This document shows positions 1-5,609 of a stretch of 5,609 nucleotides of DNA, piece by piece. The stretch is from a bacterium. Lineage in GTDB: Bacteria > Arandabacterota > Arandabacteria > Arandabacterales > Arandabacteraceae. The translations under genes and the position numbers were made by a program. Below the pieces are notes generated by a model that saw only the letters and a program-made list of their open reading frames with translations, was not told the DNA's origin and searched no databases. The stretch is taken from positions 1-5,609 of the forward strand of contig JALGWB010000145.1 of the NCBI GenBank assembly GCA_025774405.1. Reading direction: 5' to 3'. Within the stretch, counting starts at the first letter, position 1. Every line of letters begins with the position of its first letter.

Positions 1-608
1 TGATAAAGGCTGTCGAGCGTTTCAAGCATGAAAAGGGATTTCGATTCAGCACATATGCCTCCAAGTGGATAAGGCAGGCCATAACCAAGACACTCGCCAA
101 TCATAGCAGGACGGTAAGATTACCAGCCAATGTACTTGAGATTCTAAGGAGGGCCCGTGATCTCGATGATCAATCCCTCAGGCACTCTGGATCACAGGCT
201 TCCGAGCAAGAAATCTGCGAAAGATTGAGGGTTTCGCCCAGGCGCTATGCACAGGTCGCAAATGCATCAATCACTTTCTCTCTTGATTCACCGTGTGGTT
301 TTGATAGTGAATTCAATCTGCACGATGTAATTCCCGATAACGAGCATAAACTGCCTGATGAGACAGCCTTGAGCAGGATAGATGCAACTACACTGGCGTC
401 TCTGTTGAGTCATCTCTCAAAGCGAGAGCGCAGTATCCTAGCCTATCGCTTCGGTCTTGAGGATGGAACCATGCGATCACTTGCTGAGACAGGCAGGATA
501 GTTGGAATTACGCGTGAGCGCATTCGGCAGATTGAAAAGCGTGCCATTGAGAAGATGCGGAGGTTGTTGCGAAAGCGCAGGATGCAGAATGTGATGATGC
601 ACCGATGA
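1..608 (+). CDS. Sigma-70 family RNA polymerase sigma factor, 5'-truncated by window edge
   Basis: This is a promoter-specificity subunit of RNA polymerase. It is open from the left edge (first full codon at 3) and gives 201 visible residues plus TGA. Visible residues 7-30 match regions 2.3-2.4 (FRFSTYASKWIRQAI). Region 3.0 follows (VRLPANVLE), then the region 3.2 linker at about 93-112 (SLDSPCGFDSE...DVIPD). Region 4 comes next, with the helix-turn-helix recognition helix TRERIRQIE at about 170-178, which in the family reads the -35 element. Regions 1 and 2.1-2.2 lie outside the window. The tail is very basic (RRLLRKRRMQ). The usual region 2.3 pair WW is KW here (Lys at visible residue 21), which argues for an alternative or group 2/3 factor rather than a textbook housekeeping RpoD. 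The linker and region 4 spacing are otherwise RpoD-like, so the housekeeping role is not excluded. Family assignment is very sure; the subgroup is not. Confidence 0.95.
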   Translation, partial: IKAVERFKHEKGFRFSTYASKWIRQAITKTLANHSRTVRLPANVLEILRRARDLDDQSLRHSGSQASEQEICERLRVSPRRYAQVANASITFSLDSPCGFDSEFNLHDVIPDNEHKLPDETALSRIDATTLASLLSHLSKRERSILAYRFGLEDGTMRSLAETGRIVGITRERIRQIEKRAIEKMRRLLRKRRMQNVMMHR

Positions 609-617
609 CTTTCCCCG

Positions 618-661
618 GGATTGTGCCTTCGTTTTCCCCGCGGCGGAGGCACAATCCTTTC
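618..661 (+). terminator. Intrinsic terminator after the sigma factor gene
   Basis: A perfect 11-bp inverted repeat, GGATTGTGCCT at 618-628 and AGGCACAATCC at 647-657, begins 9 bases after the sigma stop codon. G-U and G-C pairs (629-633 with 642-646) can extend the stem inward, leaving a loop of about 8 bases. The 3' arm is followed by TTTCCTTTCTT, an interrupted T-rich run. Position and structure fit a Rho-independent terminator separating the sigma gene from the downstream unit. The stem is nearly symmetrical, but no convergent gene is present that would need termination from the other side. Confidence 0.8.
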
Positions 662-666
662 CTTTC

Positions 667-695
667 TTGACAAGCCCATCGATGACGCTTACCAA
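667..695 (+). promoter_or_regulatory. Candidate promoter upstream of the radical SAM gene
   Basis: A perfect sigma-70 -35 hexamer TTGACA lies at 667-672, directly after the terminator T-tract. At 17-base spacing sits TACCAA (690-695), which matches TATAAT at only three positions. The location is right for starting the unit of 739 onward, with a leader of about 35-40 bases. The poor -10 keeps confidence low. Confidence 0.35.
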
Positions 696-738
696 TTAGA
701 TAGGAACCTTTGCTCTGTTTCGAGAGGTCAGGTGCTGG

Positions 739-1845
739 ATGAGGCGTCGGGAATTCCTACAGGGCTTGTGTTTAGCTACCGCTAGTGTGTGCATCCCCTT
801 TGAAAGCCTTGCAGCTGGCAACCGACAGCGATTCCAATCAGAAGCCAGCTTCTATGAGATTCTCGAGGGCAATGTGGTCCGTTGCCTTGTGTGCCCACGT
901 GAGTGCGTCGTGGGCCCTGGCAGTCGTGGATTCTGCCGGGTTAGGCAAAACATTGACGGAAAGTACTACACCCTGGTCTATGGCAGAGTGTGCTCGTATC
1001 ATATTGATCCTATTGAGAAGAAACCTCTGTTTCACTTCCTGCCAGGCACCACAGCCTTCTCGATAGCGACAGCCGGCTGCAATCTGACGTGTAAGTTTTG
1101 TCAGAACTGGGAGATATCGCAGCAGCAACCTGAAAATGTCAATGCCGTTGATCTGCGGCCAGTCAAAATCGCTGACTTTGCAGCAAGGTATGGATGCCCC
1201 ACCATCGCCTATACTTATAACGAGCCGACAGTCTTCTACGAGTTCATGATGGATTGCGCTTCGGAAGGTAAGAAAAGGAATATAAGGAGTGTGATGATCT
1301 CTGCTGGCTATGTGAACAAGCAACCACTGCTGCAGCTTACTGCCGGCATGGATGCGATCAAGGTGGATCTGAAGAGCTTCAGTGATGATTTCTATTCCCG
1401 GATCTGTTCGGCCAGTCTTAAGCCGGTTCTCGACACGATTGTCACTGTCAGGGAGCGTGGCACATGGCTGGAAATCGTCAATCTGATCATACCGACTCTC
1501 AATGATGATCCCAAGGATATCGAGAAGATGTGCCTCTGGATCCTGCGGAATGTCGGCGATGATGTGCCTGTCCATTTCACCCGTTTCTATCCAACCTATA
1601 AACTAAAGAACCTTCCACCGACCCCTGTTGCCTCGGTTGAACGTGCGCGTGACGTTGCCTTGTCCAAGGGGCTAAAATTCGCCTATGTTGGTAATGTGCC
1701 AGTAGGGCATCCGGGAGAGTCAACCTACTGTCCTTCCTGTGGCAAGCGGATAATCCATAGATGGGGCTATTCTGTGCGGAGCATCAGGATCAAAGCTGGA
1801 CACTGCGAATTCTGTGGTGAAAACATTCCTGGCGTCTGGTCTTAG
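739..1845 (+). CDS. amrS: AmmeMemoRadiSam-type radical SAM protein with Tat signal peptide
   Basis: Predicted radical SAM enzyme of 368 residues (COG1180, PflA-like; AmmeMemoRadiSam system radical SAM enzyme). Its physiological substrate is not established as far as I know. Residues 2-26 look like a twin-arginine signal: RRREFLQG, then a hydrophobic stretch and SLA|A as a possible cleavage site after residue 25. A cysteine cluster typical of this group follows (C49, C52, C56, C66). The 4Fe-4S/SAM motif CxxxCxxC is C114-C118-C121 (GCNLTCKFCQNW). TYNEPTVFYEF and AIKVDLKSF match conserved segments of the family, and HFTRFYPTYKL lies near the end of the barrel. The C-terminus has a zinc-ribbon-like pair CPSC (331-334) and CEFC (356-359). 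The ATG at 739 has GAGAGGT (722-728) ten bases upstream and is the only start that gives the Tat motif. AMMECR1-like and Memo-like partners are not in the window. Cofactor and SAM loading would have to occur before export, so true export is uncertain. Confidence 0.88.
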   Translation: MRRREFLQGLCLATASVCIPFESLAAGNRQRFQSEASFYEILEGNVVRCLVCPRECVVGPGSRGFCRVRQNIDGKYYTLVYGRVCSYHIDPIEKKPLFHFLPGTTAFSIATAGCNLTCKFCQNWEISQQQPENVNAVDLRPVKIADFAARYGCPTIAYTYNEPTVFYEFMMDCASEGKKRNIRSVMISAGYVNKQPLLQLTAGMDAIKVDLKSFSDDFYSRICSASLKPVLDTIVTVRERGTWLEIVNLIIPTLNDDPKDIEKMCLWILRNVGDDVPVHFTRFYPTYKLKNLPPTPVASVERARDVALSKGLKFAYVGNVPVGHPGESTYCPSCGKRIIHRWGYSVRSIRIKAGHCEFCGENIPGVWS

Positions 1846-1851
1846 GTCGGC

Positions 1852-1880
1852 TTGACAGACTTCCTGGTCAGTGTTAGCCT
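1852..1880 (+). promoter_or_regulatory. Candidate promoter just upstream of the moeA-like gene
   Basis: TTGACA (1852-1857, perfect -35) is followed at 17 bases by TAGCCT (1875-1880), a weak -10 preceded by TGT, which resembles an extended -10 TGn. A start about 7 bases downstream would fall near 1887, almost on the ATG at 1890, giving a leaderless or near-leaderless message. Chance occurrence is possible because the -10 matches at only three positions. Confidence 0.3.
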
Positions 1881-1889
1881 TGCCGCGAA

Positions 1890-3116
1890 ATGGCTTGTCC
1901 TAAAGCAGTTGGTCTAGAGAAAGCTGTTGAAATCGTAGCCAGCAGCCTTGACCAGCCGAAGCAGCAGCTCGTCACGCTTGAGGAAGCCCACCACATGATA
2001 ACAGCAGTAGATGTGATGGCGAGCTTTGACTATCCTCAGGCTGATACATCGCTTGTTGATGGGTTTTGCCTGATTGCCGGTGACACCGCAACTGCTTCGC
2101 CGGATGCACCCGTCACATTGCAGATCATGGGCGAGACCCCCATCGGGAAGATTCCGGATCTGACGATGGACAGGGGGCAATGCGCTTTGATTTCTACTGG
2201 TTGCTTCTTGCCATGTGGCGCTGACGCTGTGGTCTTGAGGGAACATGCGGACGTCGATCGTGATGTGATCAGAATAGCGCGCAGAGTTTGGCGAGGTGAA
2301 CATGTTGCCCCGAAAGCATCTGTTTTTCGCAGGCAATCCCTGGTGATACCTCGCGGAACCTTCGTCGGCGCAGCTGTGGTGGCCACCTTAGCAGCCATGG
2401 GCATTGAGATGGTGAGAGTTCTCACCAGGCCGAGGGTGGCTGTAGTTGCCACCGGGAGCGAGATAACATCCCTCGGATCAGGTAGCGATGGTGGAAGCGT
2501 ATTTGAATCAAACACCTATCTGCTCAAGCACATGCTGGAACCGCTTTGCGACGTCCCTTTTCATCTCACTGTAAAAGGCGGTTACGATGAGTTTTGTAGC
2601 AGGATACGGCAAATTGAGGATTGTCAACTCGTGCTGATCACCGGTGGAACTGGCAAAGGCTCGGGTGACCGAGTGGGTGAGTGGCTAACAGAGATGGGAG
2701 CGGACTTGAAATTCCACGGGGTGGATTCAGCACCCGGTTATCATGTGAGATTTGCCACAGATAATGCCACCTGCTACCTTTGCCTACCTGGCAAGCCGCT
2801 CGGTTGCTTCATTCTGTTCAATGTGCTGGTAAGGCCGGTTTTCGCCAAACTTCTAGATGCGCCTATGCTTGCACCTCTACGTTTCCAGACGAGACTTAGA
2901 GGAGAGGTGGCTGGTCTCAAGGGCAGGTCAACATGGATGCTTGGTCATCTGGAGGAGAATTTCGAAGTAAAACCAGTGACCTGCTCATCCGGACTGGATG
3001 TGGTCGCTCTGATTAGAGCGAATTGCCTTTTGCACATCCCCCCAGATCGGGATATGATCAGGGATGGAGAGTGTATCGAGGTTTGCCTACCAACAGGTCT
3101 TTCCAGCCTGGTTTGA
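1890..3116 (+). CDS. MoeA-like molybdopterin molybdenumtransferase family protein, divergent
   Basis: Protein of 408 residues, the usual MoeA length, collinear with MoeA throughout. MoeA inserts molybdate into adenylylated molybdopterin in the cytoplasm. Recognisable parts are SLVDGF (54-59, with the conserved Asp57), STGCFLPCGADAVVLRE (102-118), RGEHVAPKASV (135-145), RPRVAVVATGSEI (180-192), FESN (205-208), ITGGTGKGSGD (250-260), LPGKP (299-303), and a domain IV tail with SSGLDVVALIRANCLLHIPP and GECIEVCLP. Several signatures are altered: GED reads GEH, TGDE reads TGSE, PGNP reads PGKP, and the KPGKP segment reads APGYH. It has 15 cysteines, unusually many. An in-frame TAG at 1875 leaves ATG 1890 as the only credible start, and it has no Shine-Dalgarno sequence. 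It follows the radical SAM gene by 44 bases. It could be a specialised paralog, a metal-insertion protein for tungsten, or a MoeA fold with a changed role. The fold is sure, the activity is not. Confidence 0.87.
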   Translation: MACPKAVGLEKAVEIVASSLDQPKQQLVTLEEAHHMITAVDVMASFDYPQADTSLVDGFCLIAGDTATASPDAPVTLQIMGETPIGKIPDLTMDRGQCALISTGCFLPCGADAVVLREHADVDRDVIRIARRVWRGEHVAPKASVFRRQSLVIPRGTFVGAAVVATLAAMGIEMVRVLTRPRVAVVATGSEITSLGSGSDGGSVFESNTYLLKHMLEPLCDVPFHLTVKGGYDEFCSRIRQIEDCQLVLITGGTGKGSGDRVGEWLTEMGADLKFHGVDSAPGYHVRFATDNATCYLCLPGKPLGCFILFNVLVRPVFAKLLDAPMLAPLRFQTRLRGEVAGLKGRSTWMLGHLEENFEVKPVTCSSGLDVVALIRANCLLHIPPDRDMIRDGECIEVCLPTGLSSLV

Positions 3117-3152
3117 GGCCACTCGGTAAGAGCCGGGGTTGAAACAGACAGA

Positions 3153-5318
3153 GTGAGCATGGAAGACAGTCAAAGGGTCGAGCTTACAGGTACAGTCAGC
3201 AGGGTCACATTTCGAGCTGAGGATGGCTACACTGTCTTGCGTCTAGAAGTTGAATCTGGTGGACTGGTGACCTGTGTTGGCTATTTTGCTCGAGTTGCTC
3301 CCGGTGATCGCATTACCTGTAACGGTAGATGGGTTTCTCATCCGAAATACGGTCCCCAGCTGAGTGTTGAGGCCTATCGCCTGGTTCCTCCTGACACCAC
3401 AGATGGTATCGTCAGATACCTGTCGTCGAATCTGATTTCGGGTATAGGTGAGGCAATGGCTGAGCGCATAGTGCGCCGATTCGGGAAACGGACACTTGAG
3501 ATTATCGACAAAGAACCCAACAGGCTGAGGGAGGTTCCAGGCATTGGAGGGAAGCGGATTGCAGCAATAAAGCAGGCCTGGCGGGAGCACCGGGGAGTTA
3601 GTGAACTGGTCGTGTTCCTGGAGTCCCACGGGATCCCTGCAAGTACTGCTGTCCGCATATACAAGCACTACGGGAATGATGCTCTTAGAGTTTTGAAAGA
3701 GAATCCATACCGGCTTGCTGCTGAAGTCTGGGGTATCGGTTTCAGCACAGCTGACAGGATAGCTTCCAGGATTGGCATCGCACCCGACTCACCCTTGAGA
3801 ATCAAAGCTGGGATACAATACACCCTATCCCAGGCTGTTGAGGAAGGCCATGTCTATTTGCCTCTGGAGTTTCTGGAAAGTCGATGCATGGGCATTCTGG
3901 GGACAGGGGAGGATAGTTTCAGAGATTCTCTTCAGGCACTTGAGAGCGAGAGGCGAATCGTACGGGAAGGCGAAAGGGTTTACCCACCCGGGCTCTATGA
4001 GGCCGAGCGGGTAATAGCTTCGAAGCTGGTCCAGCTTGCTTCTTCTACACCGGACTGGTCACACTCGATCGATGACCACCTGCTTGAGCGTATTGGGAGC
4101 GAACAAGAGATCCACCTGCACACATCTCAGATTGAGGCGATCCGGGCTGGAGTGACATCGAAGGTCCTGGTGATAACGGGTGGACCCGGCACTGGCAAGA
4201 CGACCATCATACGGGCTCTGGTCACCTTGCATGAAATGGGAGGCCGCAGAGTTCTTTTAGCAGCCCCAACTGGAAGGGCTGCAAAGCGCATGAGTGAGCT
4301 GGCAGGCTCCGAGGCTAAGACGATCCACAGGCTTCTCGAATTCAGTCCGCAAGACGGCGTCTTTCGTAGAAACTCCAGTAATCCGCTCGATGCGGACGTC
4401 GTGATTGTGGATGAGGCCTCGATGCTTGATATCTCGCTTGCTGCCTCTCTCCTGGAAGCAATCCCGGAGGAGGCGGGTGTTATCTTCGTTGGTGATGTTG
4501 ATCAACTGCCGCCAGTCGGTCCCGGTAACTTTCTCAATGATATCATTGCTGCTGGTACTGTGCCTGTGTGCAGGCTAACCCGTATTTTTAGACAGGATGC
4601 TGGTAGTGAGATTGTCGAAAACGCCCACCGTATAAACGCTGGTGAGTTTCCTGTCTTAGGTAAAAGAGCAGGTGAATTCTTTCTCATCGAAAAGGAGCAT
4701 CCTGCCGATGTTGCTGAAACAATCGTGGACATTTGCTCAAGACGGCTGCCTGGAAAGTACGGCTTTGACAGTCGAGCCGATATTCAGGTGCTCTCACCCA
4801 TGTACAAGGGCGAGGCGGGTGCAACCAGTCTCAATGCCAGGCTTCAACATGCTATCAATCCTCTGGGAGCCAGGTTTGGTGAAACCAGATTCAGAGTAGG
4901 CGACAAGGTTATGCAGCTCAGAAACAACTATGACAAGATGGTCTTCAATGGTGACCTTGGTGAGGTTCTCGATTTCGATGTCGAGGAAGACAAGTTGATT
5001 ATCAGGTTTGATTATGAAATAGCCTACGACCGATTCGAACTCGATGAAATCGCCCTGGCCTATGCCATAACTGTCCATAAGAGTCAGGGGAGTGAGTTCA
5101 GGTGTATCGTTATGCCAGTGATTACTCAGCACTACATAATGCTGCACCGGAACCTTCTCTATACGGCTGTGACGAGGGCGAGAGACCTGGTGGTGCTTGT
5201 CGGAACACGTAAGGCACTTGCGCTTGCTGTGCGCAACGTAAGAGCCGACAAGAGGCTATCATCGCTCGCAGACAGATTGAGGGAAGCTGCTCAGAACTGC
5301 AGGGGTGGCTCGGCTTAG
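3153..5318 (+). CDS. recD2: RecD2-type ATP-dependent 5'-3' DNA helicase
   Basis: Superfamily 1B helicase of 721 residues, normal length for RecD2 (RecD/TraA short form). RecD2 proteins act without RecBC and unwind DNA 5' to 3' during repair and replication-fork maintenance. An N-terminal OB-like region lies at about 8-77. Helix-hairpin-helix elements follow: ISGIG at 95-99, VPGIGGK at 128-134 and VWGIG at 192-196. Motor motifs: Walker A GGPGTGKTT (343-351), motif Ia APTGRAAKRM (371-380), Walker B VIVDEAS (417-423), motif III GDVDQLPPVG (447-456), motif IV RIFRQ (477-481), VHKSQGSE (641-648) and motif VI YTAVTRAR (670-677). All catalytic motifs look intact. The start is GTG 3153 or ATG 3159; neither has a good ribosome binding site, and the two differ by two residues. 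It lies 36 bases after the moeA-like stop and in the same frame, so it is probably cotranscribed with it. Confidence 0.96.
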   Translation: MSMEDSQRVELTGTVSRVTFRAEDGYTVLRLEVESGGLVTCVGYFARVAPGDRITCNGRWVSHPKYGPQLSVEAYRLVPPDTTDGIVRYLSSNLISGIGEAMAERIVRRFGKRTLEIIDKEPNRLREVPGIGGKRIAAIKQAWREHRGVSELVVFLESHGIPASTAVRIYKHYGNDALRVLKENPYRLAAEVWGIGFSTADRIASRIGIAPDSPLRIKAGIQYTLSQAVEEGHVYLPLEFLESRCMGILGTGEDSFRDSLQALESERRIVREGERVYPPGLYEAERVIASKLVQLASSTPDWSHSIDDHLLERIGSEQEIHLHTSQIEAIRAGVTSKVLVITGGPGTGKTTIIRALVTLHEMGGRRVLLAAPTGRAAKRMSELAGSEAKTIHRLLEFSPQDGVFRRNSSNPLDADVVIVDEASMLDISLAASLLEAIPEEAGVIFVGDVDQLPPVGPGNFLNDIIAAGTVPVCRLTRIFRQDAGSEIVENAHRINAGEFPVLGKRAGEFFLIEKEHPADVAETIVDICSRRLPGKYGFDSRADIQVLSPMYKGEAGATSLNARLQHAINPLGARFGETRFRVGDKVMQLRNNYDKMVFNGDLGEVLDFDVEEDKLIIRFDYEIAYDRFELDEIALAYAITVHKSQGSEFRCIVMPVITQHYIMLHRNLLYTAVTRARDLVVLVGTRKALALAVRNVRADKRLSSLADRLREAAQNCRGGSA

Positions 5319-5357
5319 AACCGCCACAACAACCATACGAAGCTTGCCAAGCCGAGC
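5308..5357 (+). repeat. Inverted repeat spanning the recD2 stop, possible weak terminator
   Basis: GCTCGGCTT (5308-5316, the last codons of recD2 and part of its stop) is perfectly complementary to AAGCCGAGC (5349-5357), with a 32-base loop. A short alternative pairing (GTGGC 5305-5309 with GCCAC 5323-5327) competes. The 3' arm is followed by GAAATTTATT rather than a clean T run. It could end the recD2 transcript weakly or be a chance pairing. Confidence 0.35.
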
Positions 5358-5372
5358 GAAATTTATTAGATT
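5344..5372 (+). promoter_or_regulatory. Candidate sigma-70 promoter for the KamA-like gene
   Basis: TTGCCA (5344-5349, 5 of 6 to TTGACA) and TAGATT (5367-5372, 4 of 6 to TATAAT) are spaced by 17 bases in the most AT-rich part of the gap (ATTTATTAGATTAACTAG). A start near 5379 would leave a leader of about 75 bases before TTG 5455, containing the hairpin at 5412-5432. This is the best-scoring of the three candidate promoters by eye. Confidence 0.4.
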
Positions 5373-5411
5373 AACTAGCTCGATCTTCGGGCGACTATCC
5401 TTCAACACTCC

Positions 5412-5432
5412 ACCGGACCGTACCGATCCGGT
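5412..5432 (+). repeat. Small hairpin in the leader of the KamA-like gene
   Basis: ACCGGA (5412-5417) pairs with TCCGGT (5427-5432) around a 9-base loop. An alternative register pairs GACCG (5416-5420) with CGGTC (5429-5433). It ends 8 bases before the Shine-Dalgarno sequence, has no T-tract and so is not a terminator. A role in translation control or mRNA stability is only a possibility. Confidence 0.3.
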
Positions 5433-5440
5433 CTATCCTG

Positions 5441-5450
5441 AGGAGGTGAG
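5441..5450 (+). promoter_or_regulatory. Near-perfect Shine-Dalgarno sequence selecting a TTG start
   Basis: AGGAGGTGAG contains the full complement of the 16S 3' end (AGGAGGTGA). TTG at 5455 lies 8 bases after AGGAGG, ideal spacing, whereas the in-frame GTG at 5446 lies inside the site itself. This decides the start of the KamA-like gene in favour of TTG. Confidence 0.8.
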
Positions 5451-5454
5451 CCTA

Positions 5455-5609
5455 TTGAACTGGGAGAGGGAACTGCGAAAGAGCGCTACCACGATTGATC
5501 GAATACTGCCCTATGTTAATGCTGACAGACGGACAATCAAACAGCTCCGCCATATCGTAAAAATTCATCCAATGCGTATTCCACGCTACTATCTCTCGCT
5601 GATTGACTG
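5455..5609 (+). CDS. KamA family (lysine 2,3-aminomutase-like) radical SAM protein, 3'-truncated by window edge
   Basis: Only the first 51 codons are present, from TTG 5455 to the right edge. The N-terminal pattern matches the KamA family: an early tryptophan segment (NWERELRKSATTIDRIL), a charged helical stretch, then HPMRIPRYYLSLID (residues 38-51), which corresponds to the conserved PMRIxPYYxSLID segment before the radical SAM core. Family members use SAM, a 4Fe-4S cluster and PLP to move an amino group between carbons 2 and 3 of lysine or glutamate; the EF-P lysylation enzyme EpmB is a relative. The CxxxCxxC motif, PLP lysine and substrate residues lie beyond the window, so the exact substrate cannot be told. 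The reading frame stays open upstream into recD2 (a GTG at 5305 exists), but the Shine-Dalgarno sequence favours the short form. The PRYYLSLID motif argues for KamA over EpmB. Confidence 0.8.
   Translation, partial: MNWERELRKSATTIDRILPYVNADRRTIKQLRHIVKIHPMRIPRYYLSLID

Noticed and set aside
225..608. TTG at 225 as the start of a short sigma-like protein
   Set aside because: The frame is open to the left edge with regions 2.3-3.0 clearly encoded upstream, so the gene is truncated by the window rather than short.
838..1575. Long minus-strand open frame (245 codons) opposite the radical SAM gene
   Set aside because: It lies wholly within a confidently identified gene on the other strand, has no recognisable domain and is explained by codon-bias shadowing.
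2036..2515. Minus-strand open frame (159 codons) opposite the moeA-like gene
   Set aside because: The composition is low-complexity (many T, A, S, P) with no motif, and it is a shadow of the MoeA-like coding sequence.
3004..3021. Perfect 7-bp stem TCGCTCT/AGAGCGA with a 4-base loop
   Set aside because: It lies inside the conserved C-terminal coding part of the moeA-like gene (VALIRAN), has no T-tract, and is probably coincidental.
5305..5454. Upstream GTG 5305 start extending the KamA-like protein by 50 residues and overlapping recD2
   Set aside because: There is no ribosome binding site before it, the extra residues resemble no family segment, and the perfect Shine-Dalgarno sequence at 5441 points to TTG 5455.
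1..5609. A novel multi-gene defence or mobile system
   Set aside because: No integrase, transposase, toxin, reverse transcriptase, CRISPR repeat or attachment site was seen, and all five genes belong to known chromosomal families.

Overview
This is a bacterial window with five protein genes, all on the + strand, in compact order with short gaps. A rough look suggests about 50% G+C, AGG/AGA arginine codons are common, and ATG, GTG and TTG starts all appear likely. The content (a Tat-signal radical SAM protein of the AmmeMemoRadiSam type, a MoeA-like protein, a KamA-type radical SAM protein and a RecD2 helicase) would fit an anaerobe or low-oxygen bacterium that uses RecD2. I cannot name the phylum from sequence alone. 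A Chloroflexota-like or other deep-branching anaerobe is only a guess.

Layout: 1-608 is the C-terminal two thirds or so of a sigma-70 family factor, cut by the left edge. It is followed by a strong intrinsic terminator (618-661). A new transcription unit then starts: a Tat-signal radical SAM enzyme (739-1845), a divergent, cysteine-rich MoeA-like protein (1890-3116) and a full-length RecD2 helicase (3153-5318). The gaps between these three genes are 44 and 36 bases. The 136-base gap at 5319-5454 holds an inverted repeat, a possible promoter and a small hairpin, then a near-perfect Shine-Dalgarno sequence. That sequence opens the N-terminus of a lysine-2,3-aminomutase-like (KamA family) radical SAM gene, which runs off the right edge.

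How the genes work together is not obvious. The radical SAM and MoeA-like genes may be cotranscribed, but no AMMECR1 or Memo partner and no molybdoenzyme gene is visible. RecD2 is a DNA maintenance helicase that probably just shares the transcription unit. I see no convincing undescribed multi-gene system. The points most worth a second look are the MoeA-like protein with altered active-site motifs and 15 cysteines, the predicted export of a radical SAM enzyme, the sigma factor with a lysine at a normally conserved promoter-melting tryptophan, and the moeA-like start with no ribosome binding site beside a promoter-like element. No RNA genes, insertion sequences, CRISPR arrays or credible minus-strand genes were seen, and there is no gene-free stretch over 300 bases.
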